From the NCBI RefSeq assembly GCF_001636545.1, contig NZ_JFHK01000005.1, positions 101,013 through 165,012 of the forward strand: a stretch of DNA of 64,000 nucleotides, in the 5' to 3' direction. Origin of the DNA: Kosmotoga arenicorallina S304. Its GTDB lineage: Bacteria; Thermotogota; Thermotogae; Petrotogales; Kosmotogaceae. Below, in pieces: positions 1 to 9,186 of this stretch; position 1 is the first letter of the stretch; each line of letters begins with the position of its first letter. Under the pieces are notes generated by a model. It was not told the origin of the DNA. It saw only the letters and a program-made list of their open reading frames with translations, and did no database searches. Made by a program: the position numbers and the translations under genes.

Positions 1-224
1 AATATATAGAATGTCACAAGAATAAATCGAGATCCGAGAATCCAAGAGAAAACGACGTTCAGTTTGTTGTCGGTTGTGGGTTATGGATTGAAGGTTGTAC
101 GGCAGCTACGCTGAGCTAAATTAAAGCTCAGGCTGTGCGCGACGAAGTCACTTATAGCAGCTTTCTTGCTACTTGCAACTCGTAACTCGGTATTTAATTC
201 TCGGACTCTCGGTTCTCGTAACTC
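1..224. repeat. Degenerate leader of the hairpin/ACTCG repeat zone
   Basis: No gene is seen here. The stretch has diverged pieces of the repeat that becomes regular at 225: alternating tracts such as 'gagatccgagaatcc' and 'aactcgtaactcgg', plus a hairpin near 108-132 (CTGAGCT, AT-rich loop, AAGCTCAG). The motif TTGTCGGTTGT near 68 recurs at about 60287 inside the right-hand repeat cluster, on the same strand. Short open frames here are accidental. Confidence 0.7.
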
Positions 225-617
225 GGTTCTTATCCGCCGCAGGCGCATAGCCATTCCGGAGGCAAGGCTGTGGCATAGTCATGCATAGCCTGGGCGAAGT
301 CCAGCATAGCTGTTTTTATTGTTTCTCTCGTGACTCGCAACTCGAATCTCGTAACTCGGTTCTTATCCGCCGCAGGCGCATAGCCATTCCGGATGCAAGG
401 CCGTGACACAGTCACGCATAGCCTGGGCGAAGTCCAGCATAGCTGTTTTTATTGTTTCTCTCGTGACTCGCAACTCGAATCTCGTAACTCGGTTCTTATC
501 CGCCGCAGGCGCATAGCCATTCCGGATGCAAGGCCGTGACATAGTCACGCATAGCCTGGGCGAAGTCCAGCATAGATGTTTTTATTGTTTCTCTCGTGAC
601 TCGCAACTCGAATCTCG
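225..617. repeat. Three 133-bp tandem repeat units made of small hairpins
   Basis: Units start at 225, 358 and 491, each opening with GGTTCTTATCCGCCGCAGG; the period is exactly 133 bp and only a few bases differ between units. Each unit carries short inverted repeats in series: CGCC-gca-GGCG, a CATTCC/GGAATG-type element (clearest in the right-hand copies), CGTGAC-ata-GTCACG, and a CTGGGC/GTCCAG stem. A tract of repeated 'ACTCG' words follows. The array ends about 10 bp before the wecB ribosome site. Reverse-complement copies lie at 60110-60480. I do not recognise the family; it could be a MITE/REP-like element or a structured RNA. The overlapping 61-codon frames on the minus strand are by-products of the repeat. 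Confidence 0.92.
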
Positions 618-641
618 GCATTTATTTAGGAGGTTTTAACT

Positions 642-1754
642 TTGAAAAGGATCGCATTGATTTTCGGGACAAGACCAGAGGCTGTTAAAATGGCGCCTTT
701 ATACCATGCATTGAAGAATTCAGATATGCAACCGGTAGTGATAGCCACCGCACAGCACAGGGAAATGCTGGATCAAGCATTAAGGCTTTTTGAGGTAATT
801 CCAGACTATGACCTCGATGTTATGAGGGAACGACAGAGTTTATCAGGGTTAACTTCAAGACTCATTTCTTCAATTGATGGAGTCTTTATGGAAAATTCTT
901 TTGATTTTGCACTTGTTCAGGGCGATACGACTTCAACCTTTGCAGGAAGTCTGGTTGCCTTTTATCATAAAGTGCCTGTCGGACACGTTGAAGCTGGTTT
1001 GAGAACCATGGATATATACAATCCTTTCCCCGAAGAAGCAAATCGAAGGCTAAGCGGGACCATTGCTACTTATCATTATGCTCCCACAGAAATGGCAATG
1101 AAGAACCTCCTTAATGAAGGTATTGACAGAGGAAATATATTGATAACCGGAAACACGGTCATCGATGCGCTTCTATGGACACTTAAGCATAAAAAAGAAG
1201 AAGTGCATAAATTCAGAGAAACTTTGGGTGTTGAAAGAGGAGAATACTTGCTTGTCACCATGCACAGGCGTGAAAATTGGGGTGAACCCATCAGGCAGGT
1301 TATGAAGGCAATTAAAGACATTCTCGCAGAAAAACCTGAACTCAAAGTAATTTTTCCAGTGCACTTGAACCCCGCTGTAAGGGAAACTGTTTACAGTGAA
1401 TTGGGCGGACATAACAGTGTCTTGCTGCTTGATCCCCTTGATTATCTGCCTTTTGTTTCTCTCATGGAGGGGGCAAAATTGATATTAACAGATTCAGGCG
1501 GTATACAGGAGGAGGCACCGGCTTTAGGCAAGCCAACACTTGTTTTAAGAAAAACAACCGAACGTCCGGAGGCTATAAAAGCTGGCACTGCAAAACTTGT
1601 CGGCACAGAAAGAACAACGGTCGTTGAAGAAACATTGAAGCTTCTGGATTCTGCAGAAGAATATAAAAAAATGGCAAAGGCTGCTAATCCCTTTGGAGAC
1701 GGTAAGGCTTCTGAAAGGATAGTTGATCATCTCAAAAAAGTCTTAGGAGTGTGA
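642..1754 (+). CDS. wecB: UDP-N-acetylglucosamine 2-epimerase (non-hydrolysing)
   Basis: This enzyme interconverts UDP-GlcNAc and UDP-ManNAc for surface polysaccharide synthesis in the cytoplasm. The 370-residue length is normal for the family. Family motifs run in order: GTRPEAVKMAPL (res 9-20), QGDTTSTFAGS (about 93), GHVEAGLRT (about 114), PFPEEANRRL (about 128), GNTVIDAL, MHRRENWG (about 207), and the nucleotide-binding stretch TDSGGIQEEAP followed by ERPEAIKAGT. The start is TTG, chosen because TAGGAGGT lies 7-8 bases upstream. The gene follows the repeat array directly and is followed after 4 bp by the kinase-related frames. No other polysaccharide genes are visible nearby. Confidence 0.95.
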   Translation: MKRIALIFGTRPEAVKMAPLYHALKNSDMQPVVIATAQHREMLDQALRLFEVIPDYDLDVMRERQSLSGLTSRLISSIDGVFMENSFDFALVQGDTTSTFAGSLVAFYHKVPVGHVEAGLRTMDIYNPFPEEANRRLSGTIATYHYAPTEMAMKNLLNEGIDRGNILITGNTVIDALLWTLKHKKEEVHKFRETLGVERGEYLLVTMHRRENWGEPIRQVMKAIKDILAEKPELKVIFPVHLNPAVRETVYSELGGHNSVLLLDPLDYLPFVSLMEGAKLILTDSGGIQEEAPALGKPTLVLRKTTERPEAIKAGTAKLVGTERTTVVEETLKLLDSAEEYKKMAKAANPFGDGKASERIVDHLKKVLGV

Positions 1755-1758
1755 AGGA

Positions 1759-2151
1759 ATGGATTCAATATCTATGTCTGTGCTCATCAAACTGGTTCAA
1801 ATTTTTGTTATAGTTCCTTTGAGTGTTTCTTTCATCATTTTCAACAGGCTATCAAGAACCAAACATTGGGCATGGGACTTGTTCTGGGGCACATATGCTT
1901 TGAACAGGATTGCTTTTTTCTTTTTCTGGTACAAGGGAACTTATTTATGGTTTTTCCTAAACATAGCCTTGCTTACTCTAGAGGCCTTTTCTTTGAATGA
2001 ATTGTTCAGATTTTATACTGGTAAATCAAGCAAGCTGGGGTTCTTTTCCTCTTTATTGATGTTTCCTGTCGCGATGTTTGTTTTTTTACTCCTGAAAATT
2101 TCTTTCTCAATAAGGCTTTGGGAGTTTTTTACGGTCGTTATTTATCTTTGA
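1759..2151 (+). CDS. N-terminal membrane half of a split 7-TM histidine kinase
   Basis: The 130 residues are almost wholly hydrophobic, with about four membrane helices (res 8-26, 38-58, 62-83, 93-113). They end abruptly in a stop 33 bp inside the start of the next frame. That next frame supplies three more helices and then a histidine kinase, so I infer that both come from one gene. The frames would join at the six-T run at 2125-2130: one extra T, or a -1 ribosomal shift, would fuse them. Read alone, this would be an unassigned membrane protein. It starts 4 bp after wecB. Confidence 0.65.
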   Translation: MDSISMSVLIKLVQIFVIVPLSVSFIIFNRLSRTKHWAWDLFWGTYALNRIAFFFFWYKGTYLWFFLNIALLTLEAFSLNELFRFYTGKSSKLGFFSSLLMFPVAMFVFLLLKISFSIRLWEFFTVVIYL

Positions 2152-3461
2152 TTTTTCTCGGCATTGTAATGATAAATTTTGGAATTGGTTTGATTCGCAA
2201 ATATTCAGGTACAATGCGAACAGGCATAGCAATTGGTTGGGTAATTTTCATATCAGGTATTTCTACAGCTTTCTCAATAATAACTAAATTGGTTACTATC
2301 CTTCACACTGCTCAAACGATTTTCAATATTTTTCTCGTGGTATCTCTATTCGTTACCTACCTACTGTTCAGGGTTGAAATTGAAGTCCGCAAAAGAAACA
2401 TGCTCGAAATACTTTATGATAGTATCTCAAAAAGCATCTCAAATGTTGCCATGTTCAGATTTACCCAAAAAGGGGAGAAGATTTATTCCAATCCTCTGGC
2501 TTCAAAACTCTTTGCCACAGTAACCAACCTTTACGAATTTGATAAAACCCTCAATGAACCTGAGAAGTTTCGCAGTGGAGTTGAAAATGCATTGAAAACA
2601 GGAAAACCATCTTTCTTGAAGTTAGAAATAAACGAAAGGGAATTCATATCTTATATTTATCCTTGTAAATTCAATGGTGAGAATACAGTAGATATAGTAA
2701 TTCTTGATTCCCCGGAGTTAAAAGAAATCGAAAACGAATTGAAGAGTGCGATAGAGAACTTAAAAAAACAAATCGACCAGCAACTTAACTTTTTCGCTGA
2801 CATGGTTCATGAATTAAAAAGCCCTTTAACAATAATCAAAGGATACACGGAAATGCTGGAATCGAGCGCAACAGTTGATCAGGAGAGGATGCTTCTTTCA
2901 ATCCATCAAGCAGTTGATTATCAGCTTAGCCTTATAAACAACCTTATTGAAATGTCAAAAATACAGACAAGTAAGTCAGAATTAAAAATTGAAAAAGTCG
3001 ATTTGTCAGAGATTATAACCGATGTATCCTATCAGTTCATTGATATTTCGTCGAAAAAAGGAATAAAGCTCGAGATAGAAGAAAACAAACTCCCCAAGGA
3101 ATTTTACACAGATGCTTCGAAGCTAAAAAGAATTTTAATCAACCTTCTTGACAACGCTTTCAAATTTACAATAAGTGGAAAGATAAAGATTTCAGTATCT
3201 CCTCACAACGGCGATGTTTACTTTGAAGTAAAGGATACAGGCATAGGCATCAAGAAGGAATTTCTCGATAGAATATTCGATAGGTATTCAATTGAAAAGG
3301 GCGCAATGAACAGGGAGCTAAATCCTTCGGGAACAGGAATAGGTCTTTATCTAACCAGGGAACTTGTAGAACTCCTTGGAGGCAAAATAAAGCTGTTTTC
3401 GGAATACGGAAAAGGCACAACTGTTTACTTCACTATACCTAATATAAAAAAGGAGGGCTGA
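2118..3461 (+). CDS. Sensor histidine kinase (C-terminal part; HisKA + HATPase)
   Basis: Three membrane helices fill about the first 95 residues. A short PAS-like or linker region follows, and then a complete kinase: H-box FADMVHELKSPLT (His about res 234), N-box NLLDNAFKF, G1 DTGIGI and G2 GTGIGLYLTRELV. It would autophosphorylate and pass phosphate to a response regulator, but none is encoded nearby, so it is an orphan. The apparent TTG start at 2118 lies inside the preceding membrane frame and has no good ribosome site. That supports a single gene of about 560 codons with a frameshift at 2125-2130. The kinase half looks intact. Confidence 0.8.
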   Translation: MGVFYGRYLSLIFLGIVMINFGIGLIRKYSGTMRTGIAIGWVIFISGISTAFSIITKLVTILHTAQTIFNIFLVVSLFVTYLLFRVEIEVRKRNMLEILYDSISKSISNVAMFRFTQKGEKIYSNPLASKLFATVTNLYEFDKTLNEPEKFRSGVENALKTGKPSFLKLEINEREFISYIYPCKFNGENTVDIVILDSPELKEIENELKSAIENLKKQIDQQLNFFADMVHELKSPLTIIKGYTEMLESSATVDQERMLLSIHQAVDYQLSLINNLIEMSKIQTSKSELKIEKVDLSEIITDVSYQFIDISSKKGIKLEIEENKLPKEFYTDASKLKRILINLLDNAFKFTISGKIKISVSPHNGDVYFEVKDTGIGIKKEFLDRIFDRYSIEKGAMNRELNPSGTGIGLYLTRELVELLGGKIKLFSEYGKGTTVYFTIPNIKKEG

Positions 3462-3472
3462 GCCCCCTTTTA
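3446..3472. terminator. Bidirectional terminator between kinase and biotin carrier genes
   Basis: The hairpin AAAAGG-A-GGGC / GCCC-C-CCTTTT has one A/C mismatch, an A-run on the left and a T-run on the right. It can therefore end transcripts in both directions. It overlaps the stop codons of the two convergent genes. Confidence 0.75.
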
Positions 3473-3883
3473 TTCAAAAACAATCATAATATCTCCTGCG
3501 TTTATATTATCTCCCTTCTTTACCCGTACCTCTTTTATCACACCATCTCTATCTGAGAGGACACTGTTCTCCATTTTCATTGCTTCCATTACTATTACTT
3601 TATCCCCCTTATTCACATAGTCTCCTGCAGATACCAGAACGTCAAGAATAATTCCTGTCATGGGGGATATCAATGAACCACCCGTTGAATGTTCGGGGCT
3701 TTTATGTTGCGCGGTTTTCTCAGCGATGCTTTCAGAGGAAACTTTTCGAACAGGAGCGGTTCTTTGAACCCCGGAAGTCGATCCCTGTTCCTCCGAAGCC
3801 GGAACCTCCTGGAGGTTTTGAATTTCTTCTACTTCCACCAGATACTCTTTGCCGTTGACTCTCACCCTGTATTTTTTCAACAC
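3470..3883 (-). CDS. Biotin carboxyl carrier subunit of a methylmalonyl-CoA decarboxylase-type complex
   Basis: The 137-residue protein has a short N-terminal strand region, a Pro/Ser/Thr-rich linker (about res 30-65) and a C-terminal biotinyl domain. The domain carries the canonical EAMKMEN motif (biotinylated Lys about res 101) after SPMTGIILDVLV. The carried carboxyl group moves between the transferase subunit and the decarboxylase. The start is GTG, with AGGAGG 8 bases upstream. It is the last gene of the operon, 6 bp downstream of the OadG-like gene. The biotin ligase that would modify it is probably birA at 23207. A role in acyl-CoA carboxylase instead is possible. Confidence 0.9.
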   Translation of the reverse strand: MLKKYRVRVNGKEYLVEVEEIQNLQEVPASEEQGSTSGVQRTAPVRKVSSESIAEKTAQHKSPEHSTGGSLISPMTGIILDVLVSAGDYVNKGDKVIVMEAMKMENSVLSDRDGVIKEVRVKKGDNINAGDIMIVFE

Positions 3884-4224
3884 GCCTTATTCCTCCTCGG
3901 TTTCCAATATACCTGAGGTGTTCTTGTTTTCCAACCGAATTTTCTTCCTGATACCGGGCTGATTTTTCTTATCTTAAAGCTACTCCCCAGCATATCATGA
4001 AGCACAGCACTAATAGCTGCGACCACCTCAGATTCATCATCTTCACTTTTCTGCTCATGAGCTTTTTTCTCTTTTATAACAACTTTTGCTACATTTTTGT
4101 TCTGCTCTTCCTTCTTTTTTGAAGAAAGAGTCACTCCAAAGAGGGAAAAAACGATATAAAGTATTCCAAGAACAGAAAAAACCACAAACAAACCTGTAAA
4201 AGTAATCGATAAAACACCATCCAT
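3877..4224 (-). CDS. OadG/MmdD-like small membrane subunit of a Na+-pump decarboxylase
   Basis: This is a 115-residue protein with one N-terminal membrane helix (about res 5-30). A Lys/Glu-rich stretch and a C-terminal tail containing ISAVLHDML follow, the layout of the gamma/delta subunits that anchor sodium-pump decarboxylases. I chose ATG 4224 because GGAG lies 7 bases upstream; the longer frame from TTG 4242 has no ribosome site. It sits between the carboxyltransferase and biotin carrier genes, which supports the call more than its weak sequence conservation does. Confidence 0.78.
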   Translation of the reverse strand: MDGVLSITFTGLFVVFSVLGILYIVFSLFGVTLSSKKKEEQNKNVAKVVIKEKKAHEQKSEDDESEVVAAISAVLHDMLGSSFKIRKISPVSGRKFGWKTRTPQVYWKPRRNKAC

Positions 4225-4238
4225 GAAATCACTCCGAA

Positions 4239-5777
4239 TCAAAGGGGAATATTCCCATGTTTTTTGTTCGGACGGCCTTCCATTTTACTTTGAAGTATTT
4301 CAAGGGCGTTGTAAATTTTTATTCTTGAATCCTTCGGATCGATGACTTCTTCAATGTAGCCTCTCGAAGCCGCTGCATAGGGATTAGCAAACATTTTCTT
4401 GTATTCTTCTATCTTCTCAGCTCTTGTTTTTTCTGGTTCAGGGGAATTTTGAATTTCTTTTCTAAATATTATATTAGCGGCACCTTCGGAACCCATTACT
4501 GCAATTTCTGCGTCAGGCCAGGCAAAGACCATATCAGCACCAAGGTGCTGACTGCCCATGGCTATATAAGCCCCTCCATAGGCCTTCCGTAGTATGATTG
4601 TGATTTTGGGAACAGTGGCTTCACTGTATGCATAGAGCAGTTTTGCTCCATGTCTTATTATGCCTCCATGTTCCTGAGAAACACCGGGCAAAAAGCCGGG
4701 GGTGTCAACAAGCGTTATGATCGGGATGTTGAAACCGTCGAGAAATCTGATAAATCTCGCTGCTTTATCTGATGCATCAATATCGAGCACTCCCGCAAGC
4801 ACTGCAGGCTGGTTTGCCACTATGCCGACAGGTCTTCCTCCAATCCTGGCAAATGCTGTAACGATGTTTTTTGCATAATGGGCATGGACCTCGAGAAATT
4901 CTTCATTGTCAACAAGTTTGCGAATGATCTCTTTTACATCGTACCCATACTTTGGATTTTCAGGCAGGAGCTCTATGAGTTCCGGTATCTCCGCAATTTC
5001 CCGTTCTTCTTTAATAAAGGGTTCTTCTGCACTGTTTTGTGGCATATAAGATAGAAGCTTTCTTACAAGCAACATAGCTGAGGAATCATCATTAGCAATG
5101 AAATGAGCCACACCGCTTTTGCTATTGTGAACAAAAGCACCCCCAAGTGCTTCTTTGTCTATTTCTTCGCCCGTAACTGCTCTTATGACCTGAGGGCCTG
5201 TTATGAACATCTGTGAATTATTCTCCACCATGATTATGAAATCAGTAATCGCAGGTGAGTACACCGCACCACCTGCACATGGACCGGCAATAACTGTAAT
5301 CTGTGGAACAACACCGGATGCCAGGGTATTCCGGTAAAAAATACCGCCGTATCCATAGAGTGAATCAACACCCTCCTGTATCCGGGCTCCTCCGGAATCA
5401 TTTATTCCGATAATGGGAATTCCAAGCTTTAAAGCCATATCCTGTAGCTTCATTATTTTCTTCGCATGCATTTCCCCCAGAGAGCCTCCCTGTACTGTAA
5501 AATCCTGGGAGAAAACAGCAACCTTTCTTCCATCAATTTCTCCTATCCCTGTTATCACTCCATCACAGGGAAATTCTTTCTTATCCAGCCCGAAGTAAAT
5601 GGAGCGATGCTTGACGAATTTGTCTATCTCTTCAAAGCTGTCTGGATCACACAGCTTCTCGATCCTTTCTCTGGCAGTGAGTTTACCAGCATCATGTTGC
5701 TTTTTGATTCGTTCTTCTCCCCCGCCAAGGGAGATTTTTTTATCAAGTTCATGGTATTTTTTCAGGCTTTCCCTCAT
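4239..5777 (-). CDS. Carboxyltransferase subunit, methylmalonyl-CoA decarboxylase alpha / propionyl-CoA carboxylase beta
   Basis: At 512 residues this is the full crotonase-fold carboxyltransferase, with both halves present. Visible motifs are RERIEKLCDPDSFEE (N-terminal), the acyl-CoA oxyanion region NDSGGARIQEGV, GPCAGGAVYSPA, the second-half VDTPGFLPGVSQEHGGI, and RKAYGGAYIAM. It moves CO2 between biotin and propionyl-/methylmalonyl-CoA. With an OadG-like and a biotin subunit downstream it resembles the Na+-pump decarboxylase alpha subunit (MmdA), but sequence alone does not separate this from PccB. GGAGGTGA precedes the ATG. No biotin carboxylase gene is present in the window, which favours the decarboxylase reading. 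Confidence 0.92.
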   Translation of the reverse strand: MRESLKKYHELDKKISLGGGEERIKKQHDAGKLTARERIEKLCDPDSFEEIDKFVKHRSIYFGLDKKEFPCDGVITGIGEIDGRKVAVFSQDFTVQGGSLGEMHAKKIMKLQDMALKLGIPIIGINDSGGARIQEGVDSLYGYGGIFYRNTLASGVVPQITVIAGPCAGGAVYSPAITDFIIMVENNSQMFITGPQVIRAVTGEEIDKEALGGAFVHNSKSGVAHFIANDDSSAMLLVRKLLSYMPQNSAEEPFIKEEREIAEIPELIELLPENPKYGYDVKEIIRKLVDNEEFLEVHAHYAKNIVTAFARIGGRPVGIVANQPAVLAGVLDIDASDKAARFIRFLDGFNIPIITLVDTPGFLPGVSQEHGGIIRHGAKLLYAYSEATVPKITIILRKAYGGAYIAMGSQHLGADMVFAWPDAEIAVMGSEGAANIIFRKEIQNSPEPEKTRAEKIEEYKKMFANPYAAASRGYIEEVIDPKDSRIKIYNALEILQSKMEGRPNKKHGNIPL

Positions 5778-5793
5778 ACTTCACCTCCGCATA

Positions 5794-6201
5794 TCAATGC
5801 TTTCCTTCAACAAGTTCAACCAGTACACCACCTGTTGTTTTAGGATGTAAAAAGACGATTTTAACTCCGCCAGCTCCGATAGAGGGTTCTTTGCTCAGCG
5901 GTTGAAATCCCATTGAAATGGCTTTTTCAATGGCTTCTGCTATATTGTCCACATGGTATGCAATGTGATGTATTCCTTCCCCTCTCTTTTCAAGAAATCT
6001 GGAAATCTCACTATCGCTTCTGATCGGTTCAAGAAGTTCTATTCTCGTATCGCCGACTTTCAAAAATGCTACTTTAAGTCCTCTTTCGGATAATTCTTCA
6101 ATGCCATGCAGTTCAAGCCCAAGAAAAGATCTGTAAAAATCGAGTTTTTCTTCAATAGATCTCACAACTATTCCTATGTGATCGACTCTGTCAGTCCTCA
6201 C
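5794..6201 (-). CDS. mce: Methylmalonyl-CoA epimerase
   Basis: A small glyoxalase/VOC-fold metalloenzyme (about 135 residues) that interconverts (R)- and (S)-methylmalonyl-CoA. The sequence has the two beta-alpha-beta halves: RVDHIGIVVRSIEE with a metal-ligand His, then GEGIHHIAYHVDNI and VFLHPKTTGGVLVELVE. I chose GTG 6201, 9 bases after GGGAGG, over TTG 6210. It is placed between the meaB-type GTPase and the carboxyltransferase, as expected for the pathway. It supplies the isomer that the mutase needs. Confidence 0.93.
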   Translation of the reverse strand: MRTDRVDHIGIVVRSIEEKLDFYRSFLGLELHGIEELSERGLKVAFLKVGDTRIELLEPIRSDSEISRFLEKRGEGIHHIAYHVDNIAEAIEKAISMGFQPLSKEPSIGAGGVKIVFLHPKTTGGVLVELVEGKH

Positions 6202-6206
6202 TGTTA

Positions 6207-7070
6207 TCAACCTCCCATGAAGTTTTGCAATTCGCTGGCAAGTTTATCTAAGGCTTCGTCGGGAAGATCTTTCAGCTCTTGAAATATGGTGTTCAATTTC
6301 TTAAAACGCCTTCTCTTCTCCCGCTTTTCATTTATTTTGCCTGATTCTTTCATAAAGCGTAATTCTTTTTCTACCAATTGGACAAGTTCTTCAAGATTTG
6401 TGCCTTTGACTGCGTCGGTGAGTATCACGTCTTTTTGATTCTTAGAGAACTCTAAGATCGCCTCTATTCTGCTTTTTAACCTGAAAGCCCCTTCCACATC
6501 CATTTTATTCACCACGTATATATCTCCTATTTCCATAATCCCGGCTTTAAGCATTTGAATTTCGTCACCCAACCCGGGGGCAAGAACAAGTAACACAATA
6601 TCAGCAAGATTTGATATGTCAGTTTCTGATTGGCCTGCTCCAACGGTTTCAACGAGTATTTTTCTAAATCCACAACGCCCCAGCAGCTCAACAGCATCAT
6701 ATATTGAAGGGCTCAGCCCACCAAGTTTTCCCCTGCTGGCCATAGAGCGTATGTAGACATTATCATTTCTACTTGCCCTTTTCATTCTAATTCTATCACC
6801 GAGAAAAGCACCCCCAGTAAAGGGACTTGAGGGGTCAACGGCTATTATGCCCACCTTTTCTTTCTCTGAATAAATTGAGGCCAGTCTATCTGTAAGCGTT
6901 GATTTCCCAGCTCCCGGGCTTCCGGTTAAGCCTATAACATCATAATCGCAATCGGTAAGAGCATTGATTATCTCTTTCGCTTTAATGGGGTCATTTTCTA
7001 TTAGCGTAAGCGCCTTCGAAATTTCCCTTATATCACCTGTTTTAAGTCCTTTTACAGAGAGTTCTGTCAT
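6207..7070 (-). CDS. meaB: MeaB/ArgK-type GTPase, methylmalonyl-CoA mutase chaperone
   Basis: This G3E-family GTPase loads and protects the B12 cofactor of methylmalonyl-CoA mutase. The 287 residues show the P-loop [10 protein letters not shown] (about res 51-60), [18 protein letters not shown] (about 80), [12 protein letters not shown] and the base-recognition NKMD (about 188). It overlaps the mutase small-subunit stop by 4 bp, so the two are probably translationally coupled. The old ArgK name (arginine transport kinase) is not supported by this context. Confidence 0.95.
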   Translation of the reverse strand: MTELSVKGLKTGDIREISKALTLIENDPIKAKEIINALTDCDYDVIGLTGSPGAGKSTLTDRLASIYSEKEKVGIIAVDPSSPFTGGAFLGDRIRMKRASRNDNVYIRSMASRGKLGGLSPSIYDAVELLGRCGFRKILVETVGAGQSETDISNLADIVLLVLAPGLGDEIQMLKAGIMEIGDIYVVNKMDVEGAFRLKSRIEAILEFSKNQKDVILTDAVKGTNLEELVQLVEKELRFMKESGKINEKREKRRRFKKLNTIFQELKDLPDEALDKLASELQNFMGG

Positions 7071-7459
7071 TTCACCCTTTTCCTTATGCTATCAATTATT
7101 TTTTCAAGAGATGTTCCAGGGCCAAAGACTTCGAAAATGCCGATTCTTTTAAGCTCTTCTGCGTCATCTTCAGGAATTATACCACCAACAAAAATAGGCT
7201 TATCGGCGATTCCATATTGCTTCATGAAATCCAGAACACGCGGACAAAGCTTCATATGAGCCCCGGAAAGTATTGAAAGTCCGACGATATCAACATCCTC
7301 CTGTAATGCTGCTTTTGCAATGTCTTCGGGGGATTGTCTGAGACCGGTATATATTACCTCCATACCAGCATCCCTCAAAGCCATAGCAACAACTTTGGCG
7401 CCACGATCATGACCATCTAACCCGGGCTTAGCTATCAGGACCTTTATCTTTTTTTCCAT
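7067..7459 (-). CDS. Methylmalonyl-CoA mutase, cobalamin-binding small subunit
   Basis: The 130-residue B12-binding domain carries the signature [15 protein letters not shown]; its DGHDRG segment supplies the His that ligates cobalt. Later come [11 protein letters not shown] and [10 protein letters not shown]. It forms the mutase with the separately encoded large subunit just upstream. The start is ATG 7459, 10 bases after GAGGG; GTG 7468 is too close to that site. A mutase split into two chains is usual in archaea and many thermophiles, whereas E. coli has one chain. Confidence 0.95.
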   Translation of the reverse strand: MEKKIKVLIAKPGLDGHDRGAKVVAMALRDAGMEVIYTGLRQSPEDIAKAALQEDVDIVGLSILSGAHMKLCPRVLDFMKQYGIADKPIFVGGIIPEDDAEELKRIGIFEVFGPGTSLEKIIDSIRKRVK

Positions 7460-7474
7460 TCCTCTCACTCCCTC

Positions 7475-9157
7475 TTATAGAATAACAGCTTCCGTGTATT
7501 CGCCAAAGACCTCTCTCAAGACATTGGAAATTTCTCCGATAGTAGCATAGGCTTTTACTGCCTTCACAATGTAAGGCATAAGGTTTTCATTCTCATTCAA
7601 AGCGGCTTTTTTAAGTTGTTCCAAACTCTGGCGAACTTCATTGTTATTCCTTCTTTCTTTGAGCTTTTTTAATCTAATTTTCTGCTTATCTTCCAGCTCT
7701 GGATTGACTTTCAATACTTTTGTAGGTTTATCTTCTTCCGTGGTGAATTTGTTTACACCAACTATTATTTGCTCTCCCTTTTCAATTTCGAGTTGAGTTT
7801 TATAAGCGGCATTGAGAATTTCTTTCTGAACATATCCATCTTCTATGGCTCGCACCATGCCCCCCAATTCATCAATCTTCTTCAAATATTCAAAGGCTTT
7901 CTTTTCCACTTCATCGGTTAAGTGTTCTATAAAATAAGAACCACCGAGACCATCGATCACATCAGCTACCCCTGTCTCATGAGCTATGATCTGCTGTGTC
8001 CTCAAAGCGATTGTGACCGATTCTTCAGTGGGCAAGCCAAGAGCTTCGTCGAAGGAATTTGTGTGCAGCGACTGCGTTCCACCAAGCACGGCTGCAAGAG
8101 CCTGGAATGCTACTCTCACGATATTGTTCATTGGCTGCTGGGCGGTAAGGGTGGAACCTCCAGTCTGAGTGTGGAACCTGAGTTTAAGGGCTTTACTGTC
8201 TGTTACTCCAAAGCGTTCTTTCATTATTTTCGCCCAGAGCCTTCTCGCGCTTCTAAACTTGGCAATTTCTTCGAAGAAATTATTATGAGCATTGAAGAAG
8301 AATGATAACCTCTTTCCAAAGATGTTGGGGTCGAGTCCAGCTTTTATTGCAGCTTCAACATAAGCTATTCCGTTCGCCAGCGTGAAAGCCACTTCCTGGA
8401 TTGCATTCGCTCCAGCTTCTCTTATATGATATCCGCTTATGCTTATGGTATTGAATTCTGGCAGATATTTAGAGCAGTATTCAAATATGTTGGTTATAAT
8501 CCTCATAGAAGGATTCGGCGGGAAAATGTAAGTGCCCCTGGCGATATATTCTTTGAGAATATCGTTCTGTATTGTCCCTTTTAGTTTTTCAGGCGGTACA
8601 CCCTGCTTTTCAGCGACGGCAATATACATAGCCAGCAATATAGCAGCTGTTGAGTTAATGGTCATTGAAGTGCTTACCCTGTCCAGGGGGATTTCGTCAA
8701 AGAGAATTTCCATGTCTTCCAGAGAATCGATGGCGACTCCAACTTTCCCCACTTCTCCTTCAGCCATGGGATCATCTGAATCGTACCCTATCTGTGTCGG
8801 TAAGTCAAAAGCAATAGATAACCCGGTTTGCCCTTGTGAAAGAAGATATCTGTATCTCTTATTGGATTCTTCAGCGGTGCCAAATCCAGCATACTGCCTC
8901 ATGGTCCAGAAACGACCGCGATACATGGTAGGCTGAACCCCTCTTGTATAAGGATATTCTCCGGGGAAACCGAGTTGATCGATATAGTCAAATTCGGGGA
9001 TATCTAATGGGGTGTAAACATGTTTAACTTCAGTACCTGAAGATGTTTCAAAACGTTCCTTTCTCTCTGGAAATCTTTTCAGTACAGGTTTTAGTGTTTT
9101 TTCTTTCCAATTAGTCTCCGCTGATTTGATTTTTTCCAGTCGAGCCTTGTCTCCCAT
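7475..9157 (-). CDS. Methylmalonyl-CoA mutase, large (catalytic) subunit
   Basis: The catalytic TIM-barrel half (about 560 residues) rearranges succinyl-CoA and (R)-methylmalonyl-CoA with the small B12 subunit. Conserved segments are [20 protein letters not shown] (N-terminal substrate-binding stretch with the key Tyr), [45 protein letters not shown], and [19 protein letters not shown]. The length fits a split large subunit without the C-terminal B12 domain. I chose ATG 9157, 7 bases after GGAGG. It is the first gene of the minus-strand operon. Confidence 0.96.
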   Translation of the reverse strand: MGDKARLEKIKSAETNWKEKTLKPVLKRFPERKERFETSSGTEVKHVYTPLDIPEFDYIDQLGFPGEYPYTRGVQPTMYRGRFWTMRQYAGFGTAEESNKRYRYLLSQGQTGLSIAFDLPTQIGYDSDDPMAEGEVGKVGVAIDSLEDMEILFDEIPLDRVSTSMTINSTAAILLAMYIAVAEKQGVPPEKLKGTIQNDILKEYIARGTYIFPPNPSMRIITNIFEYCSKYLPEFNTISISGYHIREAGANAIQEVAFTLANGIAYVEAAIKAGLDPNIFGKRLSFFFNAHNNFFEEIAKFRSARRLWAKIMKERFGVTDSKALKLRFHTQTGGSTLTAQQPMNNIVRVAFQALAAVLGGTQSLHTNSFDEALGLPTEESVTIALRTQQIIAHETGVADVIDGLGGSYFIEHLTDEVEKKAFEYLKKIDELGGMVRAIEDGYVQKEILNAAYKTQLEIEKGEQIIVGVNKFTTEEDKPTKVLKVNPELEDKQKIRLKKLKERRNNNEVRQSLEQLKKAALNENENLMPYIVKAVKAYATIGEISNVLREVFGEYTEAVIL

Positions 9158-9186
9158 TTTCATCCCTCCCAATATGTTCTGTTACA

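Noticed and set aside
230..548. Two nearly identical 61-residue open frames on the minus strand
   Set aside because: They are offset by exactly the 133-bp repeat period, have no ribosome site and lie in non-coding tandem units, so they are by-products of the repeat.
1..617. A possible CRISPR array
   Set aside because: The 133-bp unit is contiguous with no unique spacers, and units are too long and too structured. No cas genes occur in the window.
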